From Xylophilus sp. GW821-FHT01B05 (GTDB lineage: Bacteria > Pseudomonadota > Gammaproteobacteria > Burkholderiales > Burkholderiaceae_C): DNA of 64,000 bases. The DNA lies in contig CP152408.1 in the NCBI GenBank assembly GCA_038961845.1, positions 1,860,001 through 1,924,000 of the forward strand, given 5' to 3'. Position numbers and translations under genes: made by a program. The notes beneath the pieces are model-generated. The model had not been told where the DNA came from and made no database searches. It saw only the letters and a list, made by a program, of their open reading frames with translations. This document shows positions 1 to 8,659 of this stretch, one piece after another. The stretch's first letter is position 1, and every line of letters begins with the position of its first letter.

Positions 1-129
1 CAGGCCATCCTGGCCATCTCCGACCACGCCGTGGTGCTGGACCATGGCACGGTGGTGCACGCGGGCACGGCGCAGAGCCTGCGCGACGCGCCGGACTTGG
101 TGGATCGCTTGCTGGGCGTGGCGCGCTGA
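1..129 (+). CDS. C-terminal fragment of a branched-chain amino-acid-type ABC transporter ATPase (LivF-like)
   Basis: This is the last 42 codons of a gene that starts before the window. The reading frame begins at base 1 and ends at TGA 127-129. It carries the post-Walker region of an ABC ATPase, with 'ISDHAVVLDHGTVVHAG' followed by a short helix ending in 'LLGVAR'. The pattern 'D.a.vLd.G.vvh.G' followed by 'LLGV' is typical of LivF, the cytoplasmic ATPase of branched-chain amino acid, urea and aromatic-acid importers of this bacterial group. The catalytic part lies outside the window, so the substrate cannot be named. Confidence 0.6.
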   Translation, partial: QAILAISDHAVVLDHGTVVHAGTAQSLRDAPDLVDRLLGVAR

Positions 130-148
130 GGCGTGGCGGGTAAGGTTT

Positions 149-212
149 GCTATATGTTTTATAGCTATATGCCCAGGCCCTGCCTGGGCTGCGGGCACTT
201 TTCTTTCAAAAA
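149..212 (+). repeat. Family A repeat (TAGCTAT + GCCCAGG...CCTGGGC hairpin), copy 1
   Basis: The stretch contains 'tatagctatat', then GCCCAGG-ccctg-CCTGGGC, which can form a 7-bp stem, then 'gggcacttttctttcaaaa'. The same order and orientation recur at 33785-33848, and inverted at 9624-9680 and 13356-13420. Here it overlaps the start of the cytochrome c gene. Confidence 0.7.
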
Positions 213-546
213 GTTTTTGCGGCATCTAGCGTCTGCGCTTCTGGCGTCTTTGCTGCTGCCTGCTCTCGGGTTGGCCGCCACTGCGGAACAGGCGCAGGTG
301 CTGGCCCGCAAGAACGGCTGCATGGCCTGCCACGGCATGGTCCACAAGCAGATCGGCCCCGGCTTTGCGCAGATCGCGCAGCGCTACCGCAACGACCCCG
401 CCGCGCCGCAGCAGGTCGCCGCAAAGATCCGCAACGGCAGCGTGGGCACATGGGGCCGGGTCATCATGCCGCGCCAGTCGCTGGTGACTGAGGCGGATGC
501 GGCGGTGTTGGCGGAGTGGGTGCTGTCTCAGCCGTCGCGGCCTTGA
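154..546 (+). CDS. Small periplasmic class I cytochrome c
   Basis: A 130-residue exported monohaem cytochrome c, probably a soluble periplasmic electron carrier of the c551/c552 type. The haem site CMACH is at residues 56-60 and the likely axial methionine is M105 in 'RVIMPRQ'; the last helix reads 'AAVLAEWVLS'. A hydrophobic leader (about residues 22-40) precedes 'AATAEQ', a plausible signal-peptidase site. I chose ATG 154 because TAAGG lies 8 nt upstream; an in-frame GTG at 133 and ATG at 169 are alternatives. Oddly, the first 20 or so codons are made of the intergenic GCCCAGG/CCTGGGC repeat, so the n-region of the leader is repeat-derived. It follows the LivF-like gene by 24 nt. The redox partner is unknown. 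Confidence 0.75.
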   Translation: MFYSYMPRPCLGCGHFSFKKFLRHLASALLASLLLPALGLAATAEQAQVLARKNGCMACHGMVHKQIGPGFAQIAQRYRNDPAAPQQVAAKIRNGSVGTWGRVIMPRQSLVTEADAAVLAEWVLSQPSRP

Positions 547-564
547 GCTTGGGCGGCGATTTTG

Positions 565-632
565 AATGAAAAGTGCATTTTCCCAAGGTACAGGCTGGGC
601 TGATAGCTATCTATTTGATAGTGCTGGTGTTT
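565..632 (-). repeat. Family A repeat, copy 2 (inverted orientation)
   Basis: It reads 'gaaaagtgcattttcccaag' then 'caggctgggctgatagctat' and 'ttgatag'. It matches the reverse orientation of copy 1. It lies just downstream of the cytochrome gene and against the left inverted repeat of the 638-1190 element. One frame through it encodes 'VQAGLIAIYL', close to the peptide encoded by the copies at 9624 and 13356. Confidence 0.6.
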
Positions 633-637
633 TGCTT

Positions 638-1190
638 GCGGCGGGAGTCGGGACTCGCCCCGGCGGGCGACCTACTTGTTCTTTGCTTCGCCAAAGAAAA
701 GGCAAAAGAAAGGCGAGCCGGAGCCAGGGGCCCTACGGGCTTCCCTGCGCTGCTCGCGCCGGGCGGGGTATCGCCCAAACTCGCTTCGCTCAAACAAGGG
801 CGATCCCTGATCCGCCCGTCGCTGCGCTGCTCGGCCCTGCCAACGGCGGGGGGCAGCCGAACAGCCGGCCCCCACCCCAACCCTCCCCCAGCGGGGGAGG
901 GAGCAATACCGGGCCGAGCGCAACGATGGCCCGTGTGGCTGTCCCGGGTCCCCTCTGTGGCGTCGAGGAGCGGAGGAGTCGGCAGGTTGCCCGTAGCGCA
1001 GCGAAGGGACGGCGAGGACTGTTTGAGCGCAGCGAGTTCCGCAGCCGCCTGCTGACTCTGAGCACTGCAGAGCAGTCCGGCAAAGCCGGACCGCCACAGC
1101 GGGGTCGCCTTCTCTTTGGTGACTTTCTCTTGGGCAGACCACAAGAGAAAAGTTACTCGCCCGCCGGGGCGAACTCCCGGCTCCCGCCGC
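638..1190. repeat. 0.55-kb non-coding element with imperfect ~40-bp terminal inverted repeats
   Basis: This fills most of the 698-bp gene-free gap 547-1244. The left end (638-677) reads 'gcggcgggagtcgggactcg' and continues 'ccccggcgggcgacctactt'. The reverse complement of the right end (1150-1190) reads 'gcggcgggagccgggagttc' and continues 'gccccggcgggcgagtaactt'. Weaker similarity (AAAGAAAAGGC-type sequence) extends the inverted repeats inward to about 80 bp. Inside is a near-perfect 9-bp hairpin CCCTCCCCC/GGGGGAGGG (881-901). Open frames exist on both strands but none has a recognisable domain, RBS or codon pattern, so I treat the element as non-coding. No transposase is present; it could be a non-autonomous or composite intergenic repeat. 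Confidence 0.6.
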
Positions 1191-1244
1191 CTGCAAGGCA
1201 AGCAAGCCTTGAAATTTTGGAGGCCCTGAAGAGCCTTCAAGACA

Positions 1245-2444
1245 TCAAAGAACCCCATCCCTCTGCAACTGCGCCACCTTGTCTTCAGACAAGCCCAGCA
1301 GCGACTGCAACACCTCCCGCGTGCCTTCGCCCAACTGCGGTGGCGCGCTGCGCACCGGCAGGCGTTCGCCGTCGAAGCGGTAGGGCGGCGCCAGTACGTT
1401 GACGCTGCCGGCCTCGGGGTGCGGCTGGGTGGTTACCAGCCCGGACTCGGTGGCGCGCTTGGAAGTCATGGCCTCGTGCAGGCCCAGCACCTCGCCGCAG
1501 GGGATGCCGGCGCGGGTCAGTCGCTCCAGAAGGAGCTGGCGCTTGCGCTGGCCCAGTTCGCGCAGGATCTCGGGCACCAGGGCGTCGCGGTTGGCGGCGC
1601 GCAGGACGTTGGTCTTGAAGCGTTCGTCGGCGGCCAGGTCGGGCCGCTCGATCACGTCGGTGCAGAAGCGCGCGAACTGCGCGTTGTTGCCCACCGTGAT
1701 CACCACCGGGCCGTCTTCGGCGTCGAACACGCCGTAGGGCACGATGGACGGGTGGGCATTGCCGTAGCGCGGCGGGTCTTGGCCCAGCAGCAGGGCCTCC
1801 AGGCCGTAGTAGGCGGTGATCATCAGGCCGCAGTCGAACAGCGCCATCTCGATGTTGCGGCCCTTGCCGGTTTTCTCGCGCTCGTACAGCGCGGCCAGCA
1901 TGGCTTGCGCGGCGTACATGCCGGTGAACAGGTCAACCGCCGCCACGCCAAACTTCAGCGGTGGCTGGGTGGCCTCGCCGTTCATGGCCATCAGCCCGGT
2001 TTCACCCTGCACGACCAGGTCGTAGCCGGGGCGCGTGGCCTCTGGCCCGGTGCTGTCGTAGCCGGTGATCGAGCAGAAGATCAGGCCCGGCTGCTCTTTG
2101 CTGAGCTGGGCGTAGCCCAGGCCCATCCTGTCGAGCCCGCCGTACTTGAAGTTCTGGATCACCACGTCGCTCTTCTTCACCAGCGCACGCACGATCTCCT
2201 GGCCTTCGGCCGTCTGCAGATCGACCGTGATCGAGCGCTTGTTGCGGTTGACGCTGTTGAAGTAGGCGGTTTCGGTGCTGCCCACGCGCAGCCCCCAGTC
2301 GCGCGTGTCGTCGCCACGGCCGGGGATCTCGACCTTGATGACTTCTGCGCCCAGGTCGGCCAGCACCATGGCCGACCAGGGGCCGGCGAGGACGCGGGAG
2401 AGGTCCAGTACGCGGATGCCCGCCAGCGGAAGCGTGCCCTTCAT
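1245..2444 (-). CDS. CaiB/BaiF (family III) CoA-transferase
   Basis: A 399-residue cytoplasmic family III CoA-transferase, which moves CoA between acyl-CoA and a free acid through a protein-aspartyl anhydride. It opens with 'LAGIRVLDLSRVLAGPW' and 'ADLGAEVIKVE', the family hallmarks. The expected nucleophile is D142 in 'RPGYDLVVQGETG'. It is the last gene of a leftward beta-oxidation operon; its start codon overlaps the stop of the upstream acyl-CoA dehydrogenase (ATGA overlap around 2441-2444), implying translational coupling. The context suggests that it activates the acid degraded by this operon, but the donor and acceptor cannot be read from sequence. Confidence 0.85.
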   Translation of the reverse strand: MKGTLPLAGIRVLDLSRVLAGPWSAMVLADLGAEVIKVEIPGRGDDTRDWGLRVGSTETAYFNSVNRNKRSITVDLQTAEGQEIVRALVKKSDVVIQNFKYGGLDRMGLGYAQLSKEQPGLIFCSITGYDSTGPEATRPGYDLVVQGETGLMAMNGEATQPPLKFGVAAVDLFTGMYAAQAMLAALYEREKTGKGRNIEMALFDCGLMITAYYGLEALLLGQDPPRYGNAHPSIVPYGVFDAEDGPVVITVGNNAQFARFCTDVIERPDLAADERFKTNVLRAANRDALVPEILRELGQRKRQLLLERLTRAGIPCGEVLGLHEAMTSKRATESGLVTTQPHPEAGSVNVLAPPYRFDGERLPVRSAPPQLGEGTREVLQSLLGLSEDKVAQLQRDGVL

Positions 2445-3595
2445 GCTGCAGTCTCCTGGCCAGATGCTTGACCGAGCGCGATGTAGCGCTGCAGGTGGTG
2501 GTCTTCGTCGCCCAACTGGTGGTCGATCATCACCAGGCGCTTGGCGTAGTGCGGCAGCGGCAGCTCCCAGGTCATGCCGATGCCGCCGTGCAGCTGAATG
2601 CTTTCCTCTGCCACCAGCGCGCCGATGCGGCCGATGCTGAACTTGGCGGCCGACAGTGCGCGCTCGCGCGTCACGCGGTCTTCGCTGTCGATGGCAGCCG
2701 CTGCATTGATCACGGTCGAGCGCGCCTGCTCAATCTCCAGCAGCAGGTCTGCCATGCGGTGCTGCAGCGCCTGGAAGCTGCCGATCAGCAGGCCGAACTG
2801 CTTGCGCGTGCGCAGGTAGTCGAGCGTGGCGGTCTTGGCCGCTTCCATGGCGCCCAGCGCCTCGGCGCTGAGCGCAAGCACGCCGCGGCCGATGGCGCGC
2901 TCCAGTGCCACGTGGCCCTGGCCTTCTGCGCCCAGCAGCGCGTCTGCGCCCAGCGTCACGCCATCGAGCGTGAGTTCTGCCACGCGGCCACCGTCGACGG
3001 CGGGGCAGCCGCGCACCGTGAGGCCGGCGGTCTTTGCGGGCACCAGGAAGAGAGAGATGCCGGCTTCGTCGTCCACCTGGCCCGAGCTGCGGGCAGAGAC
3101 CAGGAACAGGTCGGCCTGCTCGCCCTGCGCCACGACCGCCTTGGCGCCGTTCAGTACCCAGCCATTGCCGCTGCGTTCGGCGCGGGTGGCCACGCGCGTG
3201 CGCTCGTAGTGCGTGTCGGCCTCGTCGTGTGCAAAGGCCGCTACGGTGCTGCCGCTGATGATGTCGGCCAGCTTCTCTTTCTGCGCAGCGCTGCCGGCGG
3301 CGCTGATCGCCTCGCCGACCATCAACGCGCCCAGCAGCGGCTCGACCACCAGGCCACGGCCCAGTGCTTCGAAGACCACGGCAATGTCAAAGCCGCCGCC
3401 GCCAAAGCCGCCATCGGCCTCGGTAAACAGCGCGCCGATCACGCCCAGTTCTGCAAACTGCTGGAAGATTTCCTTGCTGAAACCGTGCTGCGACTTGGCA
3501 ATGTGGTCGCGTGCATCAAAGGCGTATTGCTCAGCGATGAAGCGGTTCAGGCTGTCGGCGAGCATGCGCCGGTCTTCGGTGTGTTCAAAATTCAT
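2441..3595 (-). CDS. Acyl-CoA dehydrogenase, second of a pair
   Basis: A 384-residue FAD-dependent acyl-CoA dehydrogenase that would introduce the alpha-beta double bond into an acyl-CoA and pass electrons to ETF. The start at 3595 ('MNFEHTEDRR') has GGAG 8-9 nt upstream; the longer open frame to 3778 only runs through an intergenic repeat. Visible elements are 'GGFGGGGFDIAVVFEALGRG', 'EALGAMEAA...RKQFG' and the C-terminal 'QLHGGIGMTWELPLPHYAKR'. It lies directly downstream of another acyl-CoA dehydrogenase gene. In several beta-oxidation operons such pairs form heterotetramers in which one partner is non-catalytic; that is possible here but unproven. Confidence 0.85.
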   Translation of the reverse strand: MNFEHTEDRRMLADSLNRFIAEQYAFDARDHIAKSQHGFSKEIFQQFAELGVIGALFTEADGGFGGGGFDIAVVFEALGRGLVVEPLLGALMVGEAISAAGSAAQKEKLADIISGSTVAAFAHDEADTHYERTRVATRAERSGNGWVLNGAKAVVAQGEQADLFLVSARSSGQVDDEAGISLFLVPAKTAGLTVRGCPAVDGGRVAELTLDGVTLGADALLGAEGQGHVALERAIGRGVLALSAEALGAMEAAKTATLDYLRTRKQFGLLIGSFQALQHRMADLLLEIEQARSTVINAAAAIDSEDRVTRERALSAAKFSIGRIGALVAEESIQLHGGIGMTWELPLPHYAKRLVMIDHQLGDEDHHLQRYIALGQASGQETAA

Positions 3596-3670
3596 TTCAG
3601 TTCTCCACCGCGCTCTGCGCGACACATGCCGCGCGAACACGCGCGGCATAAAAAACGGGCCCAACCCAGG

Positions 3671-3765
3671 AACACCGCGGAACCGGCTTTGCCGGGCCGC
3701 TGGTGTTGCCCCCTGCAAGGGGGTTGGCGAAGCGACACGAAGTGCGCGCAGCCTGGGGGTGTGCC
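3671..3765 (-). repeat. Family B stop-anchored repeat, copy 1
   Basis: On the minus (transcribed) strand this begins 6 nt after the TAA of the acyl-CoA dehydrogenase gene ending at 3768, with CACCCCCAGGCT, then 'gcgcacttcgtgtcgcttcg', 'ccaaccccctt', a CCCCC/GGGGG hairpin, and AACACCAGCGGCCCGGC-aaa-GCCGGTTCCGCGGTGTT, which folds into a long stem-loop. It ends 76 nt before the next gene. Confidence 0.8.
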
Positions 3766-3767
3766 AT

Positions 3768-4976
3768 TTACAGACCAAGAATCATCTTGGAGATGATGTT
3801 CTTCTGGATTTCGTTCGAGCCGCCAAAGATCGACAGCTTGCGGTTGTTGAAGTAGCGCGCCGCGGCGGCCTTGGCGTAGGCCGGGCCGAAGGTTTCGCCT
3901 TCATAGCCGTCATGCAGGGCCTCTTCGACGAAAGGCCGGCCGTAGACGCCCATTGCACGGCGCGTCAGCGACGAGATCTCTTGCCGGATCTCGGTGCCGC
4001 GAATCTTCAGCATCGAGCTTTCCGCGCCCGGCACGCCGCCACCAGCAACGGCAGCGATCACGCGCAGGTTGGTGGTCTTCATGTTCTCCAGGTCGATCTC
4101 GACACGCGCCAGGCGCGCGGCAAAGGCTGGGTCCTGGTTCAGCGGCTTGCCGTTCTTGGTCTGCTTGGCGGCAATGCCCTTGAGCTGCTCCAGCGCGGCC
4201 ACCGAGAAGCCCACGCCCGCGATGTTGGTGCGCTCGTAGGTCAGCAGGTACTTGGCGCAGGTCCAGCCCTTGTTCTCTTCGCCCACCAGGTTTTCGGCCG
4301 GCACGCGCACGTCGGAGAAGAAGACTTCGTTCACCTCATGCTCGCCATCGAGCGTGATGATCGGGCGCACTTCCACGCCGGGCGAGTTCATGTCGATCAG
4401 CAAAAAGCTGATGCCCTCTTGCTTCTTTGCCTCGCGGTTGGTGCGCACCAGGCAGAAGATCATGTTGGCGTGCTGGCCCAGCGTGGTCCAGGTCTTCTGG
4501 CCGTTGACGATGTAGTGCTCGCCCTGCGCATCGGTGCCGCGCACGGCCGAGGTCTTTACCGCCGCCAGGTCAGAGCCCGCGCCGGGTTCCGAGTAGCCCT
4601 GGCACCACCAGTCGGCACCGCTCAGGATGCGCGGCAGCCAGTAGCTTTTCTGCGCCTCGTTGCCGTACTTGATCAGCACCGGGCCGAGCATGTTCACGCC
4701 AAAGGGCACGACGCGCGGCGCAAAGGCCAGCGCGCATTCGTTCTCGAAGATGAACTTCTCTACCGCCGTCCAGCCCGGGCCGCCGTACTGCTCGGGCCAG
4801 TGATTGGCCAGCCAGCCATGCGCGTTGAGGGTGGCGTGCCACTCTTCCATGTCGGCCTTGCCGAGGATCTGGCCACCGCTGACCTTGGCCGAGAGGCGTG
4901 CGGGCAGCTTGTCGGCGAGGAAGGCGCGCACTTGCGCGCGGAAGGCTTCTTCTTCTGGGGTGAAGTTCAGGTCCAT
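3768..4976 (-). CDS. Acyl-CoA dehydrogenase, first of a pair
   Basis: A 402-residue FAD-dependent acyl-CoA dehydrogenase. The N-terminal helical domain begins 'MDLNFTPEEEAFRAQVRAFL'; the middle domain carries 'WWCQGYSEPGAGSDLAAVKT' and 'VNGQKTWTTLGQHAN', classic FAD and substrate segments. 'LLTYERTNIAG' may hold the catalytic glutamate, as in isovaleryl-CoA-type enzymes. The C-terminus has 'SIFGGSNEIQKNIISKMILG'. It sits between the thiolase and the second dehydrogenase gene in a leftward operon, with family B repeats on both sides. Together the pair suggests oxidation of a branched, aromatic-derived or otherwise unusual acyl chain. Confidence 0.88.
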   Translation of the reverse strand: MDLNFTPEEEAFRAQVRAFLADKLPARLSAKVSGGQILGKADMEEWHATLNAHGWLANHWPEQYGGPGWTAVEKFIFENECALAFAPRVVPFGVNMLGPVLIKYGNEAQKSYWLPRILSGADWWCQGYSEPGAGSDLAAVKTSAVRGTDAQGEHYIVNGQKTWTTLGQHANMIFCLVRTNREAKKQEGISFLLIDMNSPGVEVRPIITLDGEHEVNEVFFSDVRVPAENLVGEENKGWTCAKYLLTYERTNIAGVGFSVAALEQLKGIAAKQTKNGKPLNQDPAFAARLARVEIDLENMKTTNLRVIAAVAGGGVPGAESSMLKIRGTEIRQEISSLTRRAMGVYGRPFVEEALHDGYEGETFGPAYAKAAAARYFNNRKLSIFGGSNEIQKNIISKMILGL

Positions 4977-5015
4977 GTCGTATCTCTTAGTTGCGTTTGG
5001 ACGTATTCATGCGAA

Positions 5016-5110
5016 AACACCGCGGAACCGGCTTTGCCGGGCCGCTGGTGTTGCCCCCGGAAGGGGGTTGGCGTAAGCGACACGAAGTGCGCGAAGCCTG
5101 GGGGTGAGCC
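5016..5110 (-). repeat. Family B stop-anchored repeat, copy 2
   Basis: On the minus strand CACCCCCAGGCTTCGCGC starts 9 nt after the thiolase TGA (5116-5118) and runs to 'ggtgtt' at about 5016, 40 nt before the start of the next dehydrogenase gene. Order and orientation match copy 1 over the whole length. Confidence 0.8.
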
Positions 5111-5115
5111 ACAGT

Positions 5116-6306
5116 TCAATAGATTTCGAATAGGCCGGCGGCGCCCATGCCGCCGGCAATGCACATCGTGACCACGGCGTACTTGGCGCCACGGCGCTTG
5201 CCTTCGATCAGCACGTGGCCCGCCAGGCGTGCGCCGGTCATGCCAAAGGGGTGGCCGATGGAGATCGCGCCGCCATTCACGTTCAGGCGCTCCGACGGAA
5301 TGCCCAGCAAGTCCCTGCAGTAGATCGACTGCGAGGCAAAGGCTTCGTTGAGTTCCCACAGGTCGATGTCGTCCACCTTCAGGCCGTGGCGCGCCAGCAG
5401 CTTGGGGATCGCAAAGACCGGGCCGATGCCCATCTCGTCAGGTTCGCAGCCGGCCACTGCCAGGCCCCGGAACACGCCCAGCGGCTTGAGGTTGGCGCGC
5501 TCGGCGTCCTTGGCTTCCATCAGCACGCAGGCCGATGCGCCGTCGGACAGTTGCGAGGCGTTGCCGGCGGTGATGAACTTGTCTTCGCCCATCACGGGTT
5601 TCAGCTTGGTCAGCGCCTCATAGGTGGTGCCGCGGCGGTTGCAGTTGTCTTCGGTGGCGGTGACTTCGCGGTAGGTAACTTCCTTCGTCTCCTTGTCGGT
5701 CACGGCCATCGTGGTGGTGCAGGCCACGATCTCGCCCTTGTAGCGGCCGGCGATCTGCGCCTCTTCGGTCTTGCGCTGGCTCTCGGCCGAGAAGCGGTCT
5801 TGTGCTTCGCGGCTGATGCCGTAGCGCTGGGCCACGATGTCGGCGGTTTCGATCATGGCCATGTAGAGCGCGGGCTTGTGCTCCACGATCCATGGGTCCA
5901 TGCCGTTGTCGCCGGCATCGGTGGCGCTGCGGCTGCGGATCTGCGAGATGCTTTCGACGCCGCCCGCAATCATGGCCGGCGCGCCGTCCACCACGATGCG
6001 GCCGGCGGCCATGGCGATGGCCTGCAGGCCCGAGGCGCAGAAGCGGTTCACCGTGGTGCCGGCGATGCTGATCGGCAGGCCGGCGCGGACGATGCTCTGG
6101 CGCGCGATGTTGCGGCCGGTGGTGCCTTCGGGGTAGCCGCAGCCGAGGATCGCGTCCTCGATCAGCGCCGGGTCCAGGCCCGAGCGCTCGACGGCGGCCT
6201 TCACCGCGAAGGCGGCCAGCGTGGCGCCCGAGGTGATGTTGAACTCGCCGCGGTGCGCCTTGGTCAGCGGGGTGCGGGCGGTGGAAACGATGACGGCTTC
6301 ACGCAT
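5116..6306 (-). CDS. Acetyl-CoA acyltransferase (thiolase)
   Basis: A 396-residue thiolase that would cleave 3-ketoacyl-CoA with CoA to acetyl-CoA plus a shortened acyl-CoA, the last step of beta-oxidation. The start ATG at 6306 ('[20 protein letters not shown]') lies 19 nt after the stop of the upstream FadJ-like gene. All catalytic elements are visible: the acylated cysteine in '[13 protein letters not shown]', '[16 protein letters not shown]' with the histidine, and the second cysteine in '[17 protein letters not shown]'. The longer frame to 6360 runs back into the fusion gene and is not needed. Confidence 0.93.
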   Translation of the reverse strand: MREAVIVSTARTPLTKAHRGEFNITSGATLAAFAVKAAVERSGLDPALIEDAILGCGYPEGTTGRNIARQSIVRAGLPISIAGTTVNRFCASGLQAIAMAAGRIVVDGAPAMIAGGVESISQIRSRSATDAGDNGMDPWIVEHKPALYMAMIETADIVAQRYGISREAQDRFSAESQRKTEEAQIAGRYKGEIVACTTTMAVTDKETKEVTYREVTATEDNCNRRGTTYEALTKLKPVMGEDKFITAGNASQLSDGASACVLMEAKDAERANLKPLGVFRGLAVAGCEPDEMGIGPVFAIPKLLARHGLKVDDIDLWELNEAFASQSIYCRDLLGIPSERLNVNGGAISIGHPFGMTGARLAGHVLIEGKRRGAKYAVVTMCIAGGMGAAGLFEIY

Positions 6307-6325
6307 GGCGGATGTCCTTGGCTTT

Positions 6326-8467
6326 TTATTCGGATTGATTGAGGCTGGCGAAGTCCGCACCGCGTTCGACCAACTCGACCAGCAGCGGCGAAGGCTTCCA
6401 GAAGACCGGGTCTTGCTTGGCGAACTCGCGGATGTCGGCCAGCACCTGGGACAGGCCCACGGTGTCGGCGTATTTCATGGGGCCGCCGCGATGGCGCGGG
6501 AAGCCGTAGCCGTAGAGGAAGGTCACGTCCACGTCGAGCGGGCGCAGCGCAATGCGCTGGTGCACGACGTTGGCGCCTTCGTTGACCATGGCGGCCATGT
6601 AGCGGCGCAAGATTTCTTCTTCGGTGAAGGCGCGCGGCGTGATGCCGGCGCGCTGGCGCTCGGCGTCGATGATGGCCAGCACTTCCGGGTCGGGCTGGCC
6701 GGCGCGGGCGCCTTCGGGGTACAGGTAGTAGCCGCGCTGGGTTTTCTGGCCGAACCAGCCGCGCTCGCAGATGCGGTCGGCAATCTGTACATAGCGTGCC
6801 TGCGGGTCGCGCGTGGCGGCCTTGCGCTTGCGCGTGGCCCAGCCAATGTCGCCGCCGGCCAGGTCGGCCACCTGGAACGGGCCCATCGGGTAGCCAAAGT
6901 TGCGCAGCGCCGCGTCGATCTCGTAGGGCGATGCGCCGTCTTCCATCATGTGGTCGGCGGCCTGGCGGTACACGGCCAGGATGCGGTTGCCGATAAAGCC
7001 GTCGCACACGCCGGCGCGCACCGGCACCTTCTTGAGCTTTTGCGCCAGCGCGAAACCGGTGGCGACCACGTCGGCGCTGACCTTGGCCGGCACCACGATC
7101 TCCAGCAGCTTCATGATGTTGGCGGGCGAGAAGAAGTGCAGGCCCAGCACGTCTTGCGGGCGCTGGATGCTGGCCGCTATCTCGTCGATGTCGAGGTAAG
7201 ACGTGTTGGTGGCCAGCACGGCGCCGGGCTTGCACACGCGGTCAAGCTCGGCGAACACGGCCTTCTTCACGGCCATGTCCTCGAACACCGCTTCGACCAC
7301 GATGTCGGCCTGCGCCAGCGCGTCGTAGCTGGTCGAGCCGCTGAAGCGCGCCATCACCGCAGCCTTGGCCTCGGGCGTCATGCGACCCTTCTTGATCAGG
7401 CCGTCATACACCTTCTCGACATGCTGGCGGCCGCGCGCCAGGCTGGGCTCGTCGCGCTCGACCATGGTCACGGGCAGGCCCGCGTCGAGCATGGCCACGG
7501 CAATGCCCGCGCCCATGGTGCCGCCGCCAATGATGCCGGCCGATTCCAATGCGCGCGGCTTGGCGGCCTTGGTTTCAGGGGCCTTCAGCACTTCGCGCTC
7601 GGCAAAGAAGGCGTGGATCAGGCCGGCGCGCTGCGGGCTGTCGATGCACTGCAGAAACAGCTTGCGCTCCAGCGCCATGCCTTCGTTAAAGGGCAGCGTG
7701 AGCGCGGCTTCGACGGCTTCGATGATCTTCATCGGCGAGAACAGGCCACGGCTTTTCTTGGCGGTGTCGGCGCGCGCGGCTTCCAGGGCGGCGCGGCTGG
7801 CTTCCACATCGGCCAGGCCGGTGGCTTCACGCGTGCGGCGCACGGGCGCGTTGGCGGCGACCAGTTCTTGCGCGTAGGCCAGGCCTTCGGCCAGCGCGTC
7901 GGCGTCGTTGCCCAGGCGGTCGATCAGGCCTAGCGGCAGGGCTTCCTTTGCGCCGGCGTGGCGGCCGCTCAACATCAATTCCAGCGCGGGCTTGGCGCCG
8001 ATCAGGCGCGGCGCGCGCTGCGTGCCGCCCGAGCCGGGCAGCAGGCCCAGCGCCACTTCGGGCAGGCCCAGCTTGGCGGTGGGCGATGCCAGGCGGTAGT
8101 GCGCCGACAGCGCAATTTCCAGCCCGCCGCCGAGCGCGGCGCCGTGGACGGCGGCAACCACCGGCTTGCTGCAGTTCTCAATCGCCAGGCAGACCTCGGG
8201 CAGCGATGGCAGTTGCGGCGTTTTACCGAACTCGCGGATGTCGGCCCCCGCGATGAAGTTGCGGCCCGCGCCGACGATCAGCACCGCTTTGGCGGCGCTG
8301 TCGGCCTCGGCCGCTTCAATGGCAGCCACAAGGCCGCGGCGCACCTCCACGCCCAGGGCGTTGACGGGCGGGTTGTCGATAGTCACCACGAACACGTCGC
8401 CATGGCGCGCAAAGGTGACGGGACCGGAAGACGTGGTGGGGCTGCTGGAGCTGGGGGTGGTGGCCAT
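6326..8467 (-). CDS. fadJ: Fused enoyl-CoA hydratase / 3-hydroxyacyl-CoA dehydrogenase (FadB/FadJ type)
   Basis: A 713-residue bifunctional beta-oxidation protein. Residues of roughly 15-200 form a crotonase domain ('[13 protein letters not shown]', '[11 protein letters not shown]', '[17 protein letters not shown]'). A Rossmann domain follows from about 305 ('[21 protein letters not shown]'), then the C-terminal 3HCDH domain ('[12 protein letters not shown]', '[17 protein letters not shown]'). It hydrates 2-enoyl-CoA and oxidises the 3-hydroxyacyl-CoA with NAD. It is the first gene of the leftward operon ending at 1245 and is divergent from the LysR gene at 8718. The symbol reflects architecture rather than confirmed orthology. 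Confidence 0.9.
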   Translation of the reverse strand: MATTPSSSSPTTSSGPVTFARHGDVFVVTIDNPPVNALGVEVRRGLVAAIEAAEADSAAKAVLIVGAGRNFIAGADIREFGKTPQLPSLPEVCLAIENCSKPVVAAVHGAALGGGLEIALSAHYRLASPTAKLGLPEVALGLLPGSGGTQRAPRLIGAKPALELMLSGRHAGAKEALPLGLIDRLGNDADALAEGLAYAQELVAANAPVRRTREATGLADVEASRAALEAARADTAKKSRGLFSPMKIIEAVEAALTLPFNEGMALERKLFLQCIDSPQRAGLIHAFFAEREVLKAPETKAAKPRALESAGIIGGGTMGAGIAVAMLDAGLPVTMVERDEPSLARGRQHVEKVYDGLIKKGRMTPEAKAAVMARFSGSTSYDALAQADIVVEAVFEDMAVKKAVFAELDRVCKPGAVLATNTSYLDIDEIAASIQRPQDVLGLHFFSPANIMKLLEIVVPAKVSADVVATGFALAQKLKKVPVRAGVCDGFIGNRILAVYRQAADHMMEDGASPYEIDAALRNFGYPMGPFQVADLAGGDIGWATRKRKAATRDPQARYVQIADRICERGWFGQKTQRGYYLYPEGARAGQPDPEVLAIIDAERQRAGITPRAFTEEEILRRYMAAMVNEGANVVHQRIALRPLDVDVTFLYGYGFPRHRGGPMKYADTVGLSQVLADIREFAKQDPVFWKPSPLLVELVERGADFASLNQSE

Positions 8468-8535
8468 GTGCTTGTTTGTCTCTTGCCTGGTGATTGGGGG
8501 CTTGGCCCCAATGCTGTTCAGTCACATCAATACCC

Positions 8536-8605
8536 CCGTTCGGGCTGAGCTTGTCGAAGCCTGGGCCCGCATCTACTAGCCCTTCGACAAGCTCAGGGCG
8601 AACGG
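8536..8605. repeat. Inverted palindromic repeat (TTCGACAAGCTCAG family), copy 1
   Basis: Two arms, 'ccgttcgggctgagcttgtc' and 'ttcgacaagctcagggcgaa', are nearly exact inverted repeats around a 25-nt centre. The same pair recurs at 26731-26796. It resembles the REP-like TTCGACAAGCTCAGCCCGAACGG repeats scattered between genes in many Burkholderiales. It sits in the divergent fadJ/lysR gap, just outside the operator-like region. Confidence 0.8.
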
Positions 8606-8659
8606 AACCAACCGAACAGTATTGGGCTTAGCCCCTCATTCTTTGCCCGCATCGGCTCT

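Noticed and set aside
566..1402. Overlapping open frames across the gap after the cytochrome gene
   Set aside because: They run through inverted repeats and hairpins, occur on both strands, change composition across the region and show no domain; they are best explained by GC-rich repeat DNA.
1419..2471. A 350-codon open frame antisense to the CoA-transferase gene
   Set aside because: The opposite strand encodes a full family III CoA-transferase; the antisense product is His/Val/Gln-rich with no motif.
3596..3778. N-terminal extension of the acyl-CoA dehydrogenase ending at 2441
   Set aside because: The extra 61 codons are translated family B repeat; ATG 3595 has a good RBS and the expected N-terminus.
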